A model generated the notes under the pieces. The model was not told the DNA's origin. It did not search any database and worked only from the letters and a program-made list of their open reading frames with translations. From positions 216,167-280,166 of the forward strand of contig NW_026945687.1 of assembly GCF_034702125.1 (NCBI RefSeq): 64,000 nucleotides of DNA, in the 5' to 3' direction. Below, one piece after another: positions 26,826 to 37,172 of this stretch; positions within the stretch are counted from its first letter, which is position 1; every line of letters starts with the position of its first letter. Origin of the DNA: Engraulis encrasicolus. Its lineage: Eukaryota; Chordata; Actinopteri; Clupeiformes; Engraulidae. Both the position numbers and the translations under genes were made by a program.

Positions 26826-27140
26826 CTATTTAAGATTATGTCGACATGATTGATTATCCAGTAGCCATAATTTCAATTGTTTACTAAAGGAGTTTAATGT
26901 TGGCAGTTCTCTAATTTTACTGGGAATTGTGTTCCAGGTGTGACACGCTCTGCAAGAGAAAACAGCCTGACTAAAAGCGCTCTTTCTAAATGGGACAGAG
27001 CAATCACCCCTGGAACCGGCTCTGGTAGCCCTGTTTATGCTTTTCATGACAAATGTCTGTAGAGGAGGAGGGGCCAGGCCATGGAAGATTTTGTAGATTA
27101 AAACTAAGTCATTATATTTAACATAGTTATCCCAGTCCAA
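26826..27140 (-). pseudogene. LINE reverse transcriptase C-terminal fragment, cut by a solo LTR
   Basis: The 104-codon minus-strand frame contains YNDLVLIYKIFHGLAPP and HTWNTIPSKIRELPTLNSF. This is the conserved segment at the end of LINE RT proteins (compare the LHWLPVSYRIDFK ... LWNQLPDDIK region of the L2-type ORF2). The catalytic RT core is absent. The matching frame at 39003-39491 extends further upstream, because the solo LTR at 27175-27578 separates the two parts here. It is non-functional. Confidence 0.8.
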
Positions 27141-27174
27141 TAATCTATGTTTTTTTAAAATATGAAAATGATGA

Positions 27175-27578
27175 TGTAGCGGCCATATGCCTTACATTTT
27201 TTATGTTTTTGTATTGGCTTTTAACTTGACATTCACCGTGGGGTCACGTGACTCCTTGTTGGTAATTAGGATTTGTATTTAGGCACCTGGGCACCGGTAG
27301 ACTGGCAGGGAGAGGGGTTAGGAATGGGAGAGCACAATATTTGTTGACCGCCTGCTTTGCACAATCTGAAATATTGCTCTCTATTACGCACAACCGCACT
27401 TTACCCTCGCACCGGTAGCCCATTGCACGGTGGTGGGTTTTAAGGACGTTTTAACTTTTGTATTGGATCTTAACATTGGAACAAATAAAGGACAACAAAC
27501 GAAGAGAGAAATGTTTGCGCGTCAGCTTCGTGACTCCCTTACCAGCCTCTCAGTGGCACAAGGATTGTAGCCACTACA
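27175..27578. mobile_element. Solo LTR of an LTR retrotransposon, 404 bp
   Basis: The sequence begins TGTAGCGGCC and ends GCCACTACA (TG...CA). It is flanked by the 5 bp duplication GATGA at 27170-27174 and 27579-27583. The sister copy at about 39350 reads straight through this point (GACGATATGTTC). An AATAAA signal lies near 27485. Orientation is not certain. It presumably arose by recombination between two LTRs of a full element. Confidence 0.88.
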
Positions 27579-28388
27579 GATGATATGTTCTAGGCTTTCT
27601 GACTAGAATTTTTAGTGCTTGTTTGTATAATGTTCTAATGGCTTTTAGTGTTGTGACATTAGCTGATGCCCAACTGGTTAAGCAGTAAGACATGTGTGGC
27701 ATGATCATTGCGTTAAAATACAATGTTGCTGACTCAAGGGTTAAATTTTTCCTAATGTGCCTAAAATTAGATATATTATATTTTATTTTGCCTATAGTTT
27801 TTTAACATGTTGCTTAAAATCAAGTTGTGAGTCTATAACTATGCCAAGGTATTTAAATTCTTGAACAACTTGGTGTGTTAATGTCAGACTAAAACCCACC
27901 TCTGACCAGCAGGAACATCTCCTTCTCCAAAGCGAAGAGGCTGCTCCATGGACCGGTCACTCTTCATGGACACACAGCTCGGCACTGGAGAAGGGGGTCT
28001 CTTAAGCTGCATGGGGCTAGATCACACACATACAAAATAGTCCAAACATTCTTCAAGAGTACTAAAACCAAAATCCTGTAGTGGCCCACTCAGAGTCCAG
28101 ACCTCGATCCTACAGACAATCTGTGGTGGGTGCTGACAGAGAGCGTCCATACTCGGACTACATGTGTGCTCCTCCTACTCAAGCGAGTAGGTCGCTTTTC
28201 TGCTTTGCTCCTGCCTAACTTCAATTTCTTTACTTTTTTTTTTCACACTATATCTTGGATTTTATTTGCCATATACACAGTTTTTAACAAGTTTAGAGAA
28301 GAACAACAGAGGATTTTATTCATACATTAGTGTTTTTCACAAGAGAACCTAGAAGTCAAAACAATTGCCGAGCTGAAACAATAACAAA

Positions 28389-30050
28389 ATGCGACAACGA
28401 CAGTCCAAAAAATGGATACTGCTGGAACAACGGATTTCTGCCCTGGAATCCTTACTGGGTGATCGCCTATCAAAGACTGAAGGAAGTCCTGAAACAGGTG
28501 CCGCAAATGCAAAAGCAGACCAACGACCGGCTGATGTGACATTTGTGACGCTGGACGAAACACCTGGCAAAAGCTTCGCAAAGCAAAATGTGAGTAGGCC
28601 TACTCACTATTGGGAAAGCAAAGGGGCTCGACCCAAAAACAGAGATAAAATACTAACTTCAACACCAGTGCGGTCTGCTGCTGCCAGACCAACTTTTTCA
28701 GGGCAGCCCATAAAACTTCAAAATCGATTTGAGTGCCTTGAACAAGTGGAACCAGTTGCTCCCAGAATAAAAACTGAACGTACACCGCATTGGAATAACA
28801 AGAACAAAGTTAGACGGCAGCTGCCTGCCTCTCCTACAACACTTGTTGTTGGTGATCTGAGTGTGAAAAATATCGGAAATGGAACTTTTAAAGTGTCCTG
28901 TCTGCCCCATGCATCCGTACGTGAGACCAAGGACAGTATCCCACAATTGGTGTCTGACCACAGATCTATTGATCGCCTTGTTGTTCACTGTGGGGCAGCG
29001 GATCTGTTCAAAGAGCAAATAACTGTCAAAAAGGATTTTAATGACTTATTTTCAACTCTAAAAGATCTGAAAATTCCATCCTTCATCAGCGGGCCAATAC
29101 CAGCACCATGCTATCGCGACTTTGCGTTTTCGAGATTAAATTGCTTAAACACATGGCTGTCAAGGACATGCAGATCCAACGGTATCAGCTTTGTTGACAA
29201 TTTCGACCGTTTCTGGAGACGCTCTGTACTTTTCAAAAAAAACAGTGCAGAACTGAGTTGGACCGGCGCCAAAGTGCTGACAGACCAGTTGGTTTACAGC
29301 ATTGAGACCTTGGGCGCTGATAAGCGGCCTGTATCTGTATCCACTCAGACACAGGGGCATTTCAACAAGCCCTCTGTGCCTGTAAGTGTGCAAACTGAGC
29401 CACAGACTGGCGAAAGCACACACACAGATGACGTAGCCAAGTCCCTCTCTGCTCAAGTGGAAAACAACGGAACACACAGAACTCGCCACAAACTGAACCA
29501 GCTTTCGGAACAGCTGGAAGATCTGTCACAGAAACTGGCAGCAAGCCGCTCGCCGGAGATCAAGTGTTCACCTCCTTGTCGGACTGGCAAAATGCCATTG
29601 GCATCACCAATTCCACCTCCCAGGTCTGCCAAAAAGCGACTGTCCACACAGGAAATAGGAAATGTGNTTTCCTCAAAACCAAACTCACCCCCCAGATGTG
29701 GCGAAACGCAGCCACCAGCAAGCCCTGGCAACGGCGACAAAATGCAATCACCAATGGAATCACAACCTTCCCGGAACGACGAAACACCATCTTCATCTCC
29801 CAGACTGAGATTTCCAGAAACTATGGCGAGACTACTCCCCTATGCCAGATCTACCTTTTCTACCCCCAGACATTCCTACCAAGCCTCCTATGCGGATATT
29901 TCTCAAGGTCAACCTCATTCTACCCCAAAATCTAAAAGGATACTTCCATCCATGACTGCACCCAAAAAAGGCAAGGCCCCACAACCACCTGTCTGTGCTC
30001 TGGAGTACAGTAATATCAGTGAGGATGACCTTGTTGAAAGCACAGTCTGA
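28389..30050 (+). CDS. LINE ORF1 protein with an SGNH/esterase-like domain
   Basis: The frame has 553 codons from the ATG at 28389. The N-terminal ~150 residues are charged, with an early QSKKWILLEQRISALESLLG stretch that could form a coiled coil. The region at about 150-305 follows the layout of the esterase domain in CR1/L2 ORF1 proteins: VVGDLSVKN at ~153, VVHCGAADL at ~198 and ELSWTGAKVL at ~288. In active SGNH enzymes these blocks read GDS, GxND and DxxH. Here the nucleophile Ser is Leu157, the Asn is Ala204, and the Asp/His pair is missing. The C-terminal ~220 residues are Pro/Ser-rich and low in complexity. In relatives ORF1 acts as an RNA-binding chaperone in the retrotransposition particle. 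One unknown base (29667) falls in the Pro/Ser-rich part. Confidence 0.8.
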   Translation: MRQRQSKKWILLEQRISALESLLGDRLSKTEGSPETGAANAKADQRPADVTFVTLDETPGKSFAKQNVSRPTHYWESKGARPKNRDKILTSTPVRSAAARPTFSGQPIKLQNRFECLEQVEPVAPRIKTERTPHWNNKNKVRRQLPASPTTLVVGDLSVKNIGNGTFKVSCLPHASVRETKDSIPQLVSDHRSIDRLVVHCGAADLFKEQITVKKDFNDLFSTLKDLKIPSFISGPIPAPCYRDFAFSRLNCLNTWLSRTCRSNGISFVDNFDRFWRRSVLFKKNSAELSWTGAKVLTDQLVYSIETLGADKRPVSVSTQTQGHFNKPSVPVSVQTEPQTGESTHTDDVAKSLSAQVENNGTHRTRHKLNQLSEQLEDLSQKLAASRSPEIKCSPPCRTGKMPLASPIPPPRSAKKRLSTQEIGNVXSSKPNSPPRCGETQPPASPGNGDKMQSPMESQPSRNDETPSSSPRLRFPETMARLLPYARSTFSTPRHSYQASYADISQGQPHSTPKSKRILPSMTAPKKGKAPQPPVCALEYSNISEDDLVESTV

Positions 30051-30113
30051 TATCAACTGGGTCCCTACCCACATAGTAACAGTGGTTTTGAAAATAAGCA
30101 GATAAGGGGACCC

Positions 30114-33065
30114 GTGGACAATCTTATTCCAGTTCTAACAACAAAACGAGGTCTCTTGAGGACACGCATACATTCCCCCAAGACGGCAAGCATGGGGAAT
30201 CTCAGACTTGTCCCAAAAAAACTCACTACCACAGTGGAAATGCCTCCAATGCTCAATGCTAAATTAGCTTTACAGAATAGTAGATCTCTAAGGAACAAGC
30301 CTTTTGTTGTCAATGAGTTTATCTGTACCCACAACCTTGATTTTTTATTTTTAACTGAAACATGGCTGGAAAAATCCACTAGCTCTATCACACTTATAGA
30401 AGCAACTCCGTCACACTTTAATTTCATTAGTACAGAAAGGCAGAATAAACAGGGAGGGGGGATAGCAATTATTTTCAAGGCACTGTTTCAATGTCAAAAG
30501 ACATCACTAGGTGAATTTTCATCTTTTGAATACTTAGCTGCAGTTCTAAAATGTTCTTCTGACATACTGTTATTGACTATTTACAGACCTCCAAGACTTT
30601 CTGCACCACTCTTCTTAGAGGAATTTGGTGAGCTGTTGTCGAATGTTTGTGTGGACTATGATAGCTTGTTTATAGCAGGCGATTTTAATTTTTACGTGGA
30701 CGACTTAGAGAATGTCTATGCTAAGGAATTTTTAAGTCTTATTGACATTTTTAGCCTCACACAGCATGTAACAGGACCAACACACAACCAAGGTCACACT
30801 TTAGACCTAATAATAATAACAAAAGGCCTTAATGCTTGTGCTAGTGTCAAAGACTATGGCTTTTCTGACCATTACTGCATTTTTTCTGATGTTTCTATGT
30901 ACCCTCATGTTCAAAGGGAATCTGTTACAGTCAAAAAACGTATAATCAACTGTGAGACAGCCTCACTCTTTCAGCAAGCACTTTCAGAGATCCAAAGTCA
31001 AACCTCAGAGAGTGCAGATGATCTCATGGTTAATTTTAATTCAAGGATGACCCGTATTATGGATGTTATTGCCCCCGAAAAAATCAAAACAGTGGGACGT
31101 GAAAAAGCACCTTGGAGAAAGAATCCCACAGTTATATTGCTAAAGCAAGAATGCAGGAGGGCTGAAAGACAGTGGCGTAAATCCAAACTTGAAGTCCACT
31201 ACCAAATCTATAAACACACACTCTCGAAATACAACCAAGAAATTTCTAAAGCTAGACAATCTTTTTTCTCTGACATAATTAACAGAAATATTAATAATGC
31301 ACGTGTCCTGTTTGGCACTGTGGAAAAGCTAGCAAGGCCCCCAAATCTAATGCCCTCTGAGTTCCTCTCAGTCAGCAAATGCAATGAGTTCGCATCCTTT
31401 TTCAAAGGAAAGATTGAAAAAATACGTGCAAACATACTCACACATGTGCAACCGACCCAAGATTCAGACCAGCTTGCTATGGTGAAGTTAAATCCTAACC
31501 TCATGAGAAATTTTCATTTAGTTGATGTGGACATTCTTAATAGAACGGTACAAAGTCTTAGCTCCTCTACATCTGACTTAGATATTTTACCAACAGCCTT
31601 CTTCAAATCCATCTTAAATCTAATATCATCAGATGTACTTCAGATCATCAACACCTCACTACAAACAGGCATATTCCCAGGCTGTCTGAAAGAAGCAGTT
31701 GTGAAACCCTTACTGAAAAAGAACAACCTGGATGCACTGGTACTAAACAACTATAGGCCCATATCCAATCTACCATTCATGGGTAAAATAATAGAGAAAA
31801 TTGTTTTTAACCAATTAACTGCTTTTCTAATGTCTAATAGCTATTTTGATAAGTTTCAATCAGGTTTCCGTGCCTACCACAGCACTGAAACAGCTCTTAT
31901 TAAAGTTATGAATGACATAAGATTGAATTCTGATGCTGGCAAATCATCCGTCTTGGTACTTCTTGATTTGAGTGCTGCTTTCGATACAGTTAATCATTCT
32001 ATACTACTACATAGACTGGAACACTGGGTTGGCTTTACGGGCATAGTGATCGACTGGTTAAAATCGTACTTACAACAAAGAAGTTTTTTTGTCGCCATTG
32101 GAAGACATACTTCATCACCAATGTCTCTGGATTGTGGGGTCCCCCAGGGCTCCATTCTGGGACCACTACTGTTCAATCTGTATATGTTGCCACTGGGACA
32201 CATTATCGAGAATAACTCCATAAATTACCATAGCTATGCGGATGATACCCAGCTCTACTTATCTATGTCCCCAAATGACTATACCCCCCTTGAATCACTC
32301 TATCATTGCATGGACCAAATTAACAAATGGATGTCTCACAATTTCCTCCAGCTGAACACAGATAAAACTGAAGTAATTATATTTGGGAAAAGAGAGGAGA
32401 GACAAAAGATTGCTACTATCCTTGAAACGAAGGGACTGAAAGCAAGGGAAACAGTTAAAAATCTTGGGGTCCTCATTGACAGTGACCTAAACTTCAACAG
32501 TCACATGAAAGCTATTACTAAGTCTGCATTTTATCACATAAAAAACGTCTCTAAATTTAGGGGCCTGATGTCTAAACATGATCTGGAGAAGCTAATACAT
32601 GCCTTTATTTCTAGTAAAGTTGATTACTGTAACAGTCTTTTTACTGGCCTCCCCAATAAAACCATTAAACAGCTTCAACTTGTACAAAACGCAGCTGCAA
32701 GGGTTCTTACAAAGACAAGGAAGTTCGACCACATTACTCCAATTTTAAGATCGCTGCATTGGCTCCCAGTAAGCTACAGAATTGATTTTAAGGCTATGCT
32801 ACTTGTGTTTAAATCACTAAATGGAATGGGACCCACATATCTACTGGATATGTTTCAGCTGTATGCACCAACTAGGTCACTAAGGTCAACGGAGAAGAAT
32901 TTGCTGGTGATTCCAAAAGTCAAAACAAAGTGTGGAGAGGCAGCCTTTAGCTTCTATGCTTCAAAGCTTTGGAACCAGCTTCCAGATGACATAAAAAATG
33001 CACCCACTATTGATAGCTTTAAATCTAGACTCAAGACAAAGCTGTTCTCAGATGCTTTCCCCTAG
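30114..33065 (+). CDS. LINE ORF2: APE endonuclease and reverse transcriptase
   Basis: The open frame begins at a GTG (30114). The first in-frame ATG is at 30192, giving about 957 residues. It carries out target-site nicking and target-primed reverse transcription. Endonuclease motifs are NSRSLRNK (about 55), LFLTETWL, LLTIYRPP, GDFN (189-192), TLDLIII and SDHYC (251-255). RT motifs are NNYRPISNLPFMGKI, FQSGFRAYHSTETAL, LLDLSAAFDTVNHS, CGVPQGSILGPLLFNLYM and YADD (708-711). The C-terminal LHWLPVSYRIDFK and KLWNQLPDDIKNAPTIDSF segments are complete, unlike in the copy at 1049-3544. No stop or frameshift is seen. It lies 63 bp after ORF1, so translation of ORF2 probably depends on reinitiation or internal entry (inference). 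Confidence 0.92.
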   Translation: MDNLIPVLTTKRGLLRTRIHSPKTASMGNLRLVPKKLTTTVEMPPMLNAKLALQNSRSLRNKPFVVNEFICTHNLDFLFLTETWLEKSTSSITLIEATPSHFNFISTERQNKQGGGIAIIFKALFQCQKTSLGEFSSFEYLAAVLKCSSDILLLTIYRPPRLSAPLFLEEFGELLSNVCVDYDSLFIAGDFNFYVDDLENVYAKEFLSLIDIFSLTQHVTGPTHNQGHTLDLIIITKGLNACASVKDYGFSDHYCIFSDVSMYPHVQRESVTVKKRIINCETASLFQQALSEIQSQTSESADDLMVNFNSRMTRIMDVIAPEKIKTVGREKAPWRKNPTVILLKQECRRAERQWRKSKLEVHYQIYKHTLSKYNQEISKARQSFFSDIINRNINNARVLFGTVEKLARPPNLMPSEFLSVSKCNEFASFFKGKIEKIRANILTHVQPTQDSDQLAMVKLNPNLMRNFHLVDVDILNRTVQSLSSSTSDLDILPTAFFKSILNLISSDVLQIINTSLQTGIFPGCLKEAVVKPLLKKNNLDALVLNNYRPISNLPFMGKIIEKIVFNQLTAFLMSNSYFDKFQSGFRAYHSTETALIKVMNDIRLNSDAGKSSVLVLLDLSAAFDTVNHSILLHRLEHWVGFTGIVIDWLKSYLQQRSFFVAIGRHTSSPMSLDCGVPQGSILGPLLFNLYMLPLGHIIENNSINYHSYADDTQLYLSMSPNDYTPLESLYHCMDQINKWMSHNFLQLNTDKTEVIIFGKREERQKIATILETKGLKARETVKNLGVLIDSDLNFNSHMKAITKSAFYHIKNVSKFRGLMSKHDLEKLIHAFISSKVDYCNSLFTGLPNKTIKQLQLVQNAAARVLTKTRKFDHITPILRSLHWLPVSYRIDFKAMLLVFKSLNGMGPTYLLDMFQLYAPTRSLRSTEKNLLVIPKVKTKCGEAAFSFYASKLWNQLPDDIKNAPTIDSFKSRLKTKLFSDAFP

Positions 33066-34274
33066 CTTAAATTACTTATTCTTATTATTTTTATTTTTTA
33101 TTTAATTTGTTTTATTTTATTTTATTTTATTATTATTTTTACCTTATGTTTTATCTTAATGTTTTTAAATGCTTTTTGACTCTAATTCATTTCCTTCTTT
33201 CTTCCCTGTTTCCTTTCATTTACATTTGTTAACTTTGTGAAGCACATTGAGTTGCACCTGTGTATGAAATGCGCTATATAAATAAACTTGCCTTGCCTTA
33301 CATGCTATTTGGATCAGAAGAATTTACAATGCAAGAATGGGCCAAACGTCCTCACAAGATTTCATTATTTTATTTATGTTTAATTAACCCTTTCATGCAG
33401 ACTCCTGTGTTTTAGGGTTTTGCCAAATAAAGCCCTTGTTCAACAACAGCGTGTCGAAAAATTAATATATATGTTGGAAAAGCAACTGTGGAATGGAATA
33501 GATAACATTGTGCAATAAGTAAGGGATAACGGCCGACGAGGTGACCGGTTATACGAAATTTATGGCGAGGCGGCGGCTTCCAACTGTCGACCTCGAAGGC
33601 CGTCATCCCGCTTATCTGCCATCATGGTAGGGTACTTTTTTAATCTATTATTGTCTGTAAAGTTGTAGGAACCATGTTCTATCAAGATATAATGTTGCTT
33701 TGCGGCCGTCCAACTTGACGCACCTAGAATCTTCGTTTGGTAGCCTGCCGACGCTGTGATTATTTAATGTTCCTTTAGACCTATATCACGGCAGGATGGA
33801 AGTTTAAAACAAAAACCTTGCGAAGCACTTGTACATGCTGAATCGACACGTCGCATCACACGTCCATTTCCCCCTGCTGATCATCTCAGTCTTAGGACTA
33901 ACGTCTAATGTCTAACGTCTAAAATCTGGGTGGGCTCCGCCCCTTGTGCTTGTGTCTCATCCTGCAGATTGGAGATGGTTGGAGCTGGTTTGCTTTGATG
34001 GAGACTACTACTACGTGTAAGTGGCTGGCTTTCAGCATCTTGCACTCTCTCACAGGGCTGACGCTGCGCTTGGAGCCTGTTTTGTTTGGTTATTCCACTA
34101 GGCCTAAATTTTTCCACACATGCATCACACTATTATTTTACACTACTGACCTTTAGCCTTTCTAAAAATAAGCACTTTATGTTGAAATGATGTTGAGGTG
34201 TGGACTCCGCATTCATGTTTTGGCTACCTTGAGCCAGGTGGTTCTTAACAACAGACTACCTGTCAACTTTGTGC

Positions 34275-34328
<54 letters not shown>

Positions 34329-35020
34329 TTTCCCATGCTAGAGACATTTTTAATAACTCTCCCCTTTCCCCTTTCACACGTGTTCCCTCCCCACAAGAGG
34401 AAAGTAGCCTAATTTCTTTTAAAAAGGAATGTTTTCGGATCATTAACAAAGGGAAGGCTGCGGGAAACAGCCTACATTTTAAAAACCATGGGAGTGGAGC
34501 AGATGACGAGGTCACTCGTTTCGATACAATTAATAGCGAGGCAGGTGCTTAGAATTTCAGTGCAGGGTATTTTTGTCATCTATTGCTATCTGTACATTTG
34601 TAACCTAGAAAATATAATTATGCCAACTGCAGCTCTATCGGATGCATGTAGTAGAACTTTTAGGGCGACTGACTTGACAACCACATGCGATAGAACTGAC
34701 AACTGGCTCTTGGCTTAACAACCAAATGTGATAGAATTAACAACGCACTCTTGACTTGCCAAAAAAATGTGATAGAACTAACGACTGGCTTTTGGTCATA
34801 TCAACCTGCAGTTTAGAATTAGTAACGGCAGTTCGCCTAACTTAGTCACACGTTTGACGCCTGACAGGTTATAGGGAATTAGTTGCAACCTCATCAGCCA
34901 ATCAGAAAAGAGGATTCAGTTGCGTAGGCAGATAATAAATTACAACAGTGGAAATTCAATAGTTCAAAGTTCCATGCACAGCTCCTAGGTGCTGGTAGAT
35001 ACAGGAATGTTCATTACTTC

Positions 35021-35204
35021 AAAAGAAAGAAGTCTACCACACACTTTCTTGACTTCATGCTCGTTTTATTAGAGCAAAAAACGCGTTTCGCCTCAGTGCG
35101 CCATCAGGCTCGCTCAGGACACCGCACTGAGTCGAAACACGTTGTTCGCTCTGATAAAACGAGCATAAAGTCAAGAAAGTGTGCGGTACACTTCTTTTTT
35201 TTTT
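35021..35204 (+). repeat. H-block palindrome, U8 copy
   Basis: Well-preserved copy with the same arms and loop as the reference at 6421. Confidence 0.75.
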
Positions 35205-35762
35205 ATGGTGGAGAAAAAAAGTCTTAGATTGTGCCCAGCATTGGAGAATGCAAGTTGAATGGTACAGAGGCCGCCTGACATTGTGACAACTAATCTCTGG
35301 CCAGATCTGGTCCTATGGTCAGCACAGGGGCAGATCTAGCCATTTGGGGGCCCTAGGCCAAATATAAATATGTGGCCCTAAAACGTCATTACATAGACAT
35401 AAAATTTTGTGTTTGGTGATATTTTAGTGTTTTGTCTCATATATATCTTCCATTACTTTATATAAGTTTAGATCAAGCCTATTTGTGTGTATGTGTGTTC
35501 ACCGCAACTGGTGTGACAGTTGGGGCCCCTCTGGAGGACAGATTTGGTGGGGGCCCTGTGCAAATTGCCTAGGTATGCCTAATGACCACCGAGGGGTAAA
35601 AGTAGAGTAAGGGGGCACATCTTGTATGCCAGATGTTGCCATTGAGTCCTTTAGAGGAGTCGTGGGCCTATCAACAACACACCTATGAAATAGCCCACCT
35701 GAAGATCCCAGTGAAGAGTTTACCACTCTAGCCATAGCCGTTTACCAATGCTGATTAGTTTA

Positions 35763-37128
35763 GGGTTTGTACTCTCTAGTCCAATAAGCTCAACCTTGGT
35801 GTAACTGTAGTGGTCAGTTTATTTCCTGTGTGAATGTCAGACTGATACACACCTCTGACCAGCAGGATCATCTCTTGCTCCAAAGCGTATTGGGAGATCA
35901 ATGGACTGGTCACTCGTCATGGACACACAGCTGGGCACTGGAGAGGAGGGTCTCTTATGCTGCAGGTGGCTGGAACACACACATACAAATTAGTCCAAAA
36001 GTTCTTCAAGAGTACTAAAACCAATATCCTGTACTGGCCCACTCAGAGTCCAGACCTCGATCCTACAGACAATCTGTGGTGGGTGCTGACAGAGAGCGTC
36101 CAACTCGGACAACATGCTACTTGGATCAGAAGAATTTACAATGCAAGGCTGGGCCAAACATCTTCACAGGATTTCATTATTTTATTTATGTTTAATTAAC
36201 CCTTTCATGCAGACTTCTCTGTTTTAGGGTTTTGCCAAATAAAGCCCTGGTTCAACAACAGCGTGTCCAAAGCTTAATATATATGTTGGAAAAGTAACTG
36301 TGGAATGGAATAGATAACATAGTGCAATAAGTAAGGGATAACGGCCGACGAGGTGACCGGTTATACGAAATTTATGGCGAGGCGGCAGCTACCAACTATG
36401 GCGACGGGTATCCTCCGCCAAGCCATTCATTTCTATAACCGGTCGTCCTCGAAGGCCGCTATACCGCTTATCTGCCATTATGGTAGGGTACTTTTTTAAT
36501 CTATTATTGTCTGTAAAGTTGTAGGAACCATGTTCTATCAAGATAGAATGTTTCTTTGCGGGCGTCCAACTTGACGCACCTAGAATCTTCGTTTGGTAGC
36601 CTGCCGACGCTGTGATTATTTAATGTTCCTTTAGACCTATATCACGGCAGGATGGAAGTTTAAAAACCAAAACCTTGCGAAGCACTTGTACATGCTGAAT
36701 CGACACATGTCGCATCACACGTCTATTTCCCCCTGCTGATCATCTCAGTCTTAGGACTAACGTCTAATGTCTGGGTGGGCTCCGCCCCCTTGTGCCTGTG
36801 TCTCATCCTGCAGATTGGAGATGGCTTGAGCTGGTTTGCTTTGATGGAGGCTACTACTACGTGTAAGTGGCTGGCTTTCAGCATCTTGCACTCTCTCACA
36901 GGGCTGACGCTGCGCTTGGAGCCTGTTTTGTTTGGTTATTCCACTAGGCCTAAATTTTTCCACACATGCATCACACTATTATTTTACACTACTGATCTTT
37001 GGCCTTTCTAAAAATAAAGACTTGATGTTGAAATAACTTTGCGGTGTGGACTCCGCATTTATGTTTTGGGAACCTTGAGCCAGGTGGTTCTTAACAACAG
37101 GCTACATGTCAACTTTGTGCGTAAAAGT

Positions 37129-37172
<44 letters not shown>

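Larger units (their letters stand above)
26535..27872 (-). mobile_element. 5'-truncated LINE fragment, antisense (U8 copy)
   Basis: On the minus strand this is the C-terminal end of a reverse transcriptase ORF plus a 3' UTR. It ends in an imperfect CCTGAAA repeat tail, seen on the plus strand as TTCAGGTTTCAGG. Its sequence, apart from the solo LTR within it, is nearly the same as 38711-39641 and sits at the same point in the unit. Both therefore descend from one insertion copied with its unit. The flanking array sequence lost a few bases, and no clear target duplication remains. Confidence 0.8.
28165..33298 (+). mobile_element. Full-length L2-type LINE with two long open frames
   Basis: The element is 5134 bp long and lies between 6 bp duplications TACATG (28159-28164 and 33299-33304). 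It splits the block A word ACTACATGCTATTTGG of U8. It has a ~220 bp 5' leader starting TGTGCTCCTCC, ORF1 (28389-30050), a 63 bp spacer, ORF2 (ending 33065) and a 3' UTR. The UTR contains GAAGCACATTGAGTTGC and GCGCTATATAAATAAACTTG and ends in a CTTGC repeat tail. Apart from an N at 29667 I see no break in either frame. It is therefore a recent and possibly competent copy (inference). Confidence 0.92.
26477..35762 (+). repeat. Array unit U8 with LINE fragment and full-length LINE insertions
   Basis: Block A is split twice: by the antisense LINE fragment (26535-27872) and by the L2-type LINE (28165-33298). The array resumes at 33299. Palindrome C (33520-33614) is loop-deleted. Block E is about 33920-34156, the GA run 34277-34329, palindrome H 35021-35204 and block I about 35280-35590. 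Net length is about 2.81 kb. Confidence 0.85.
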
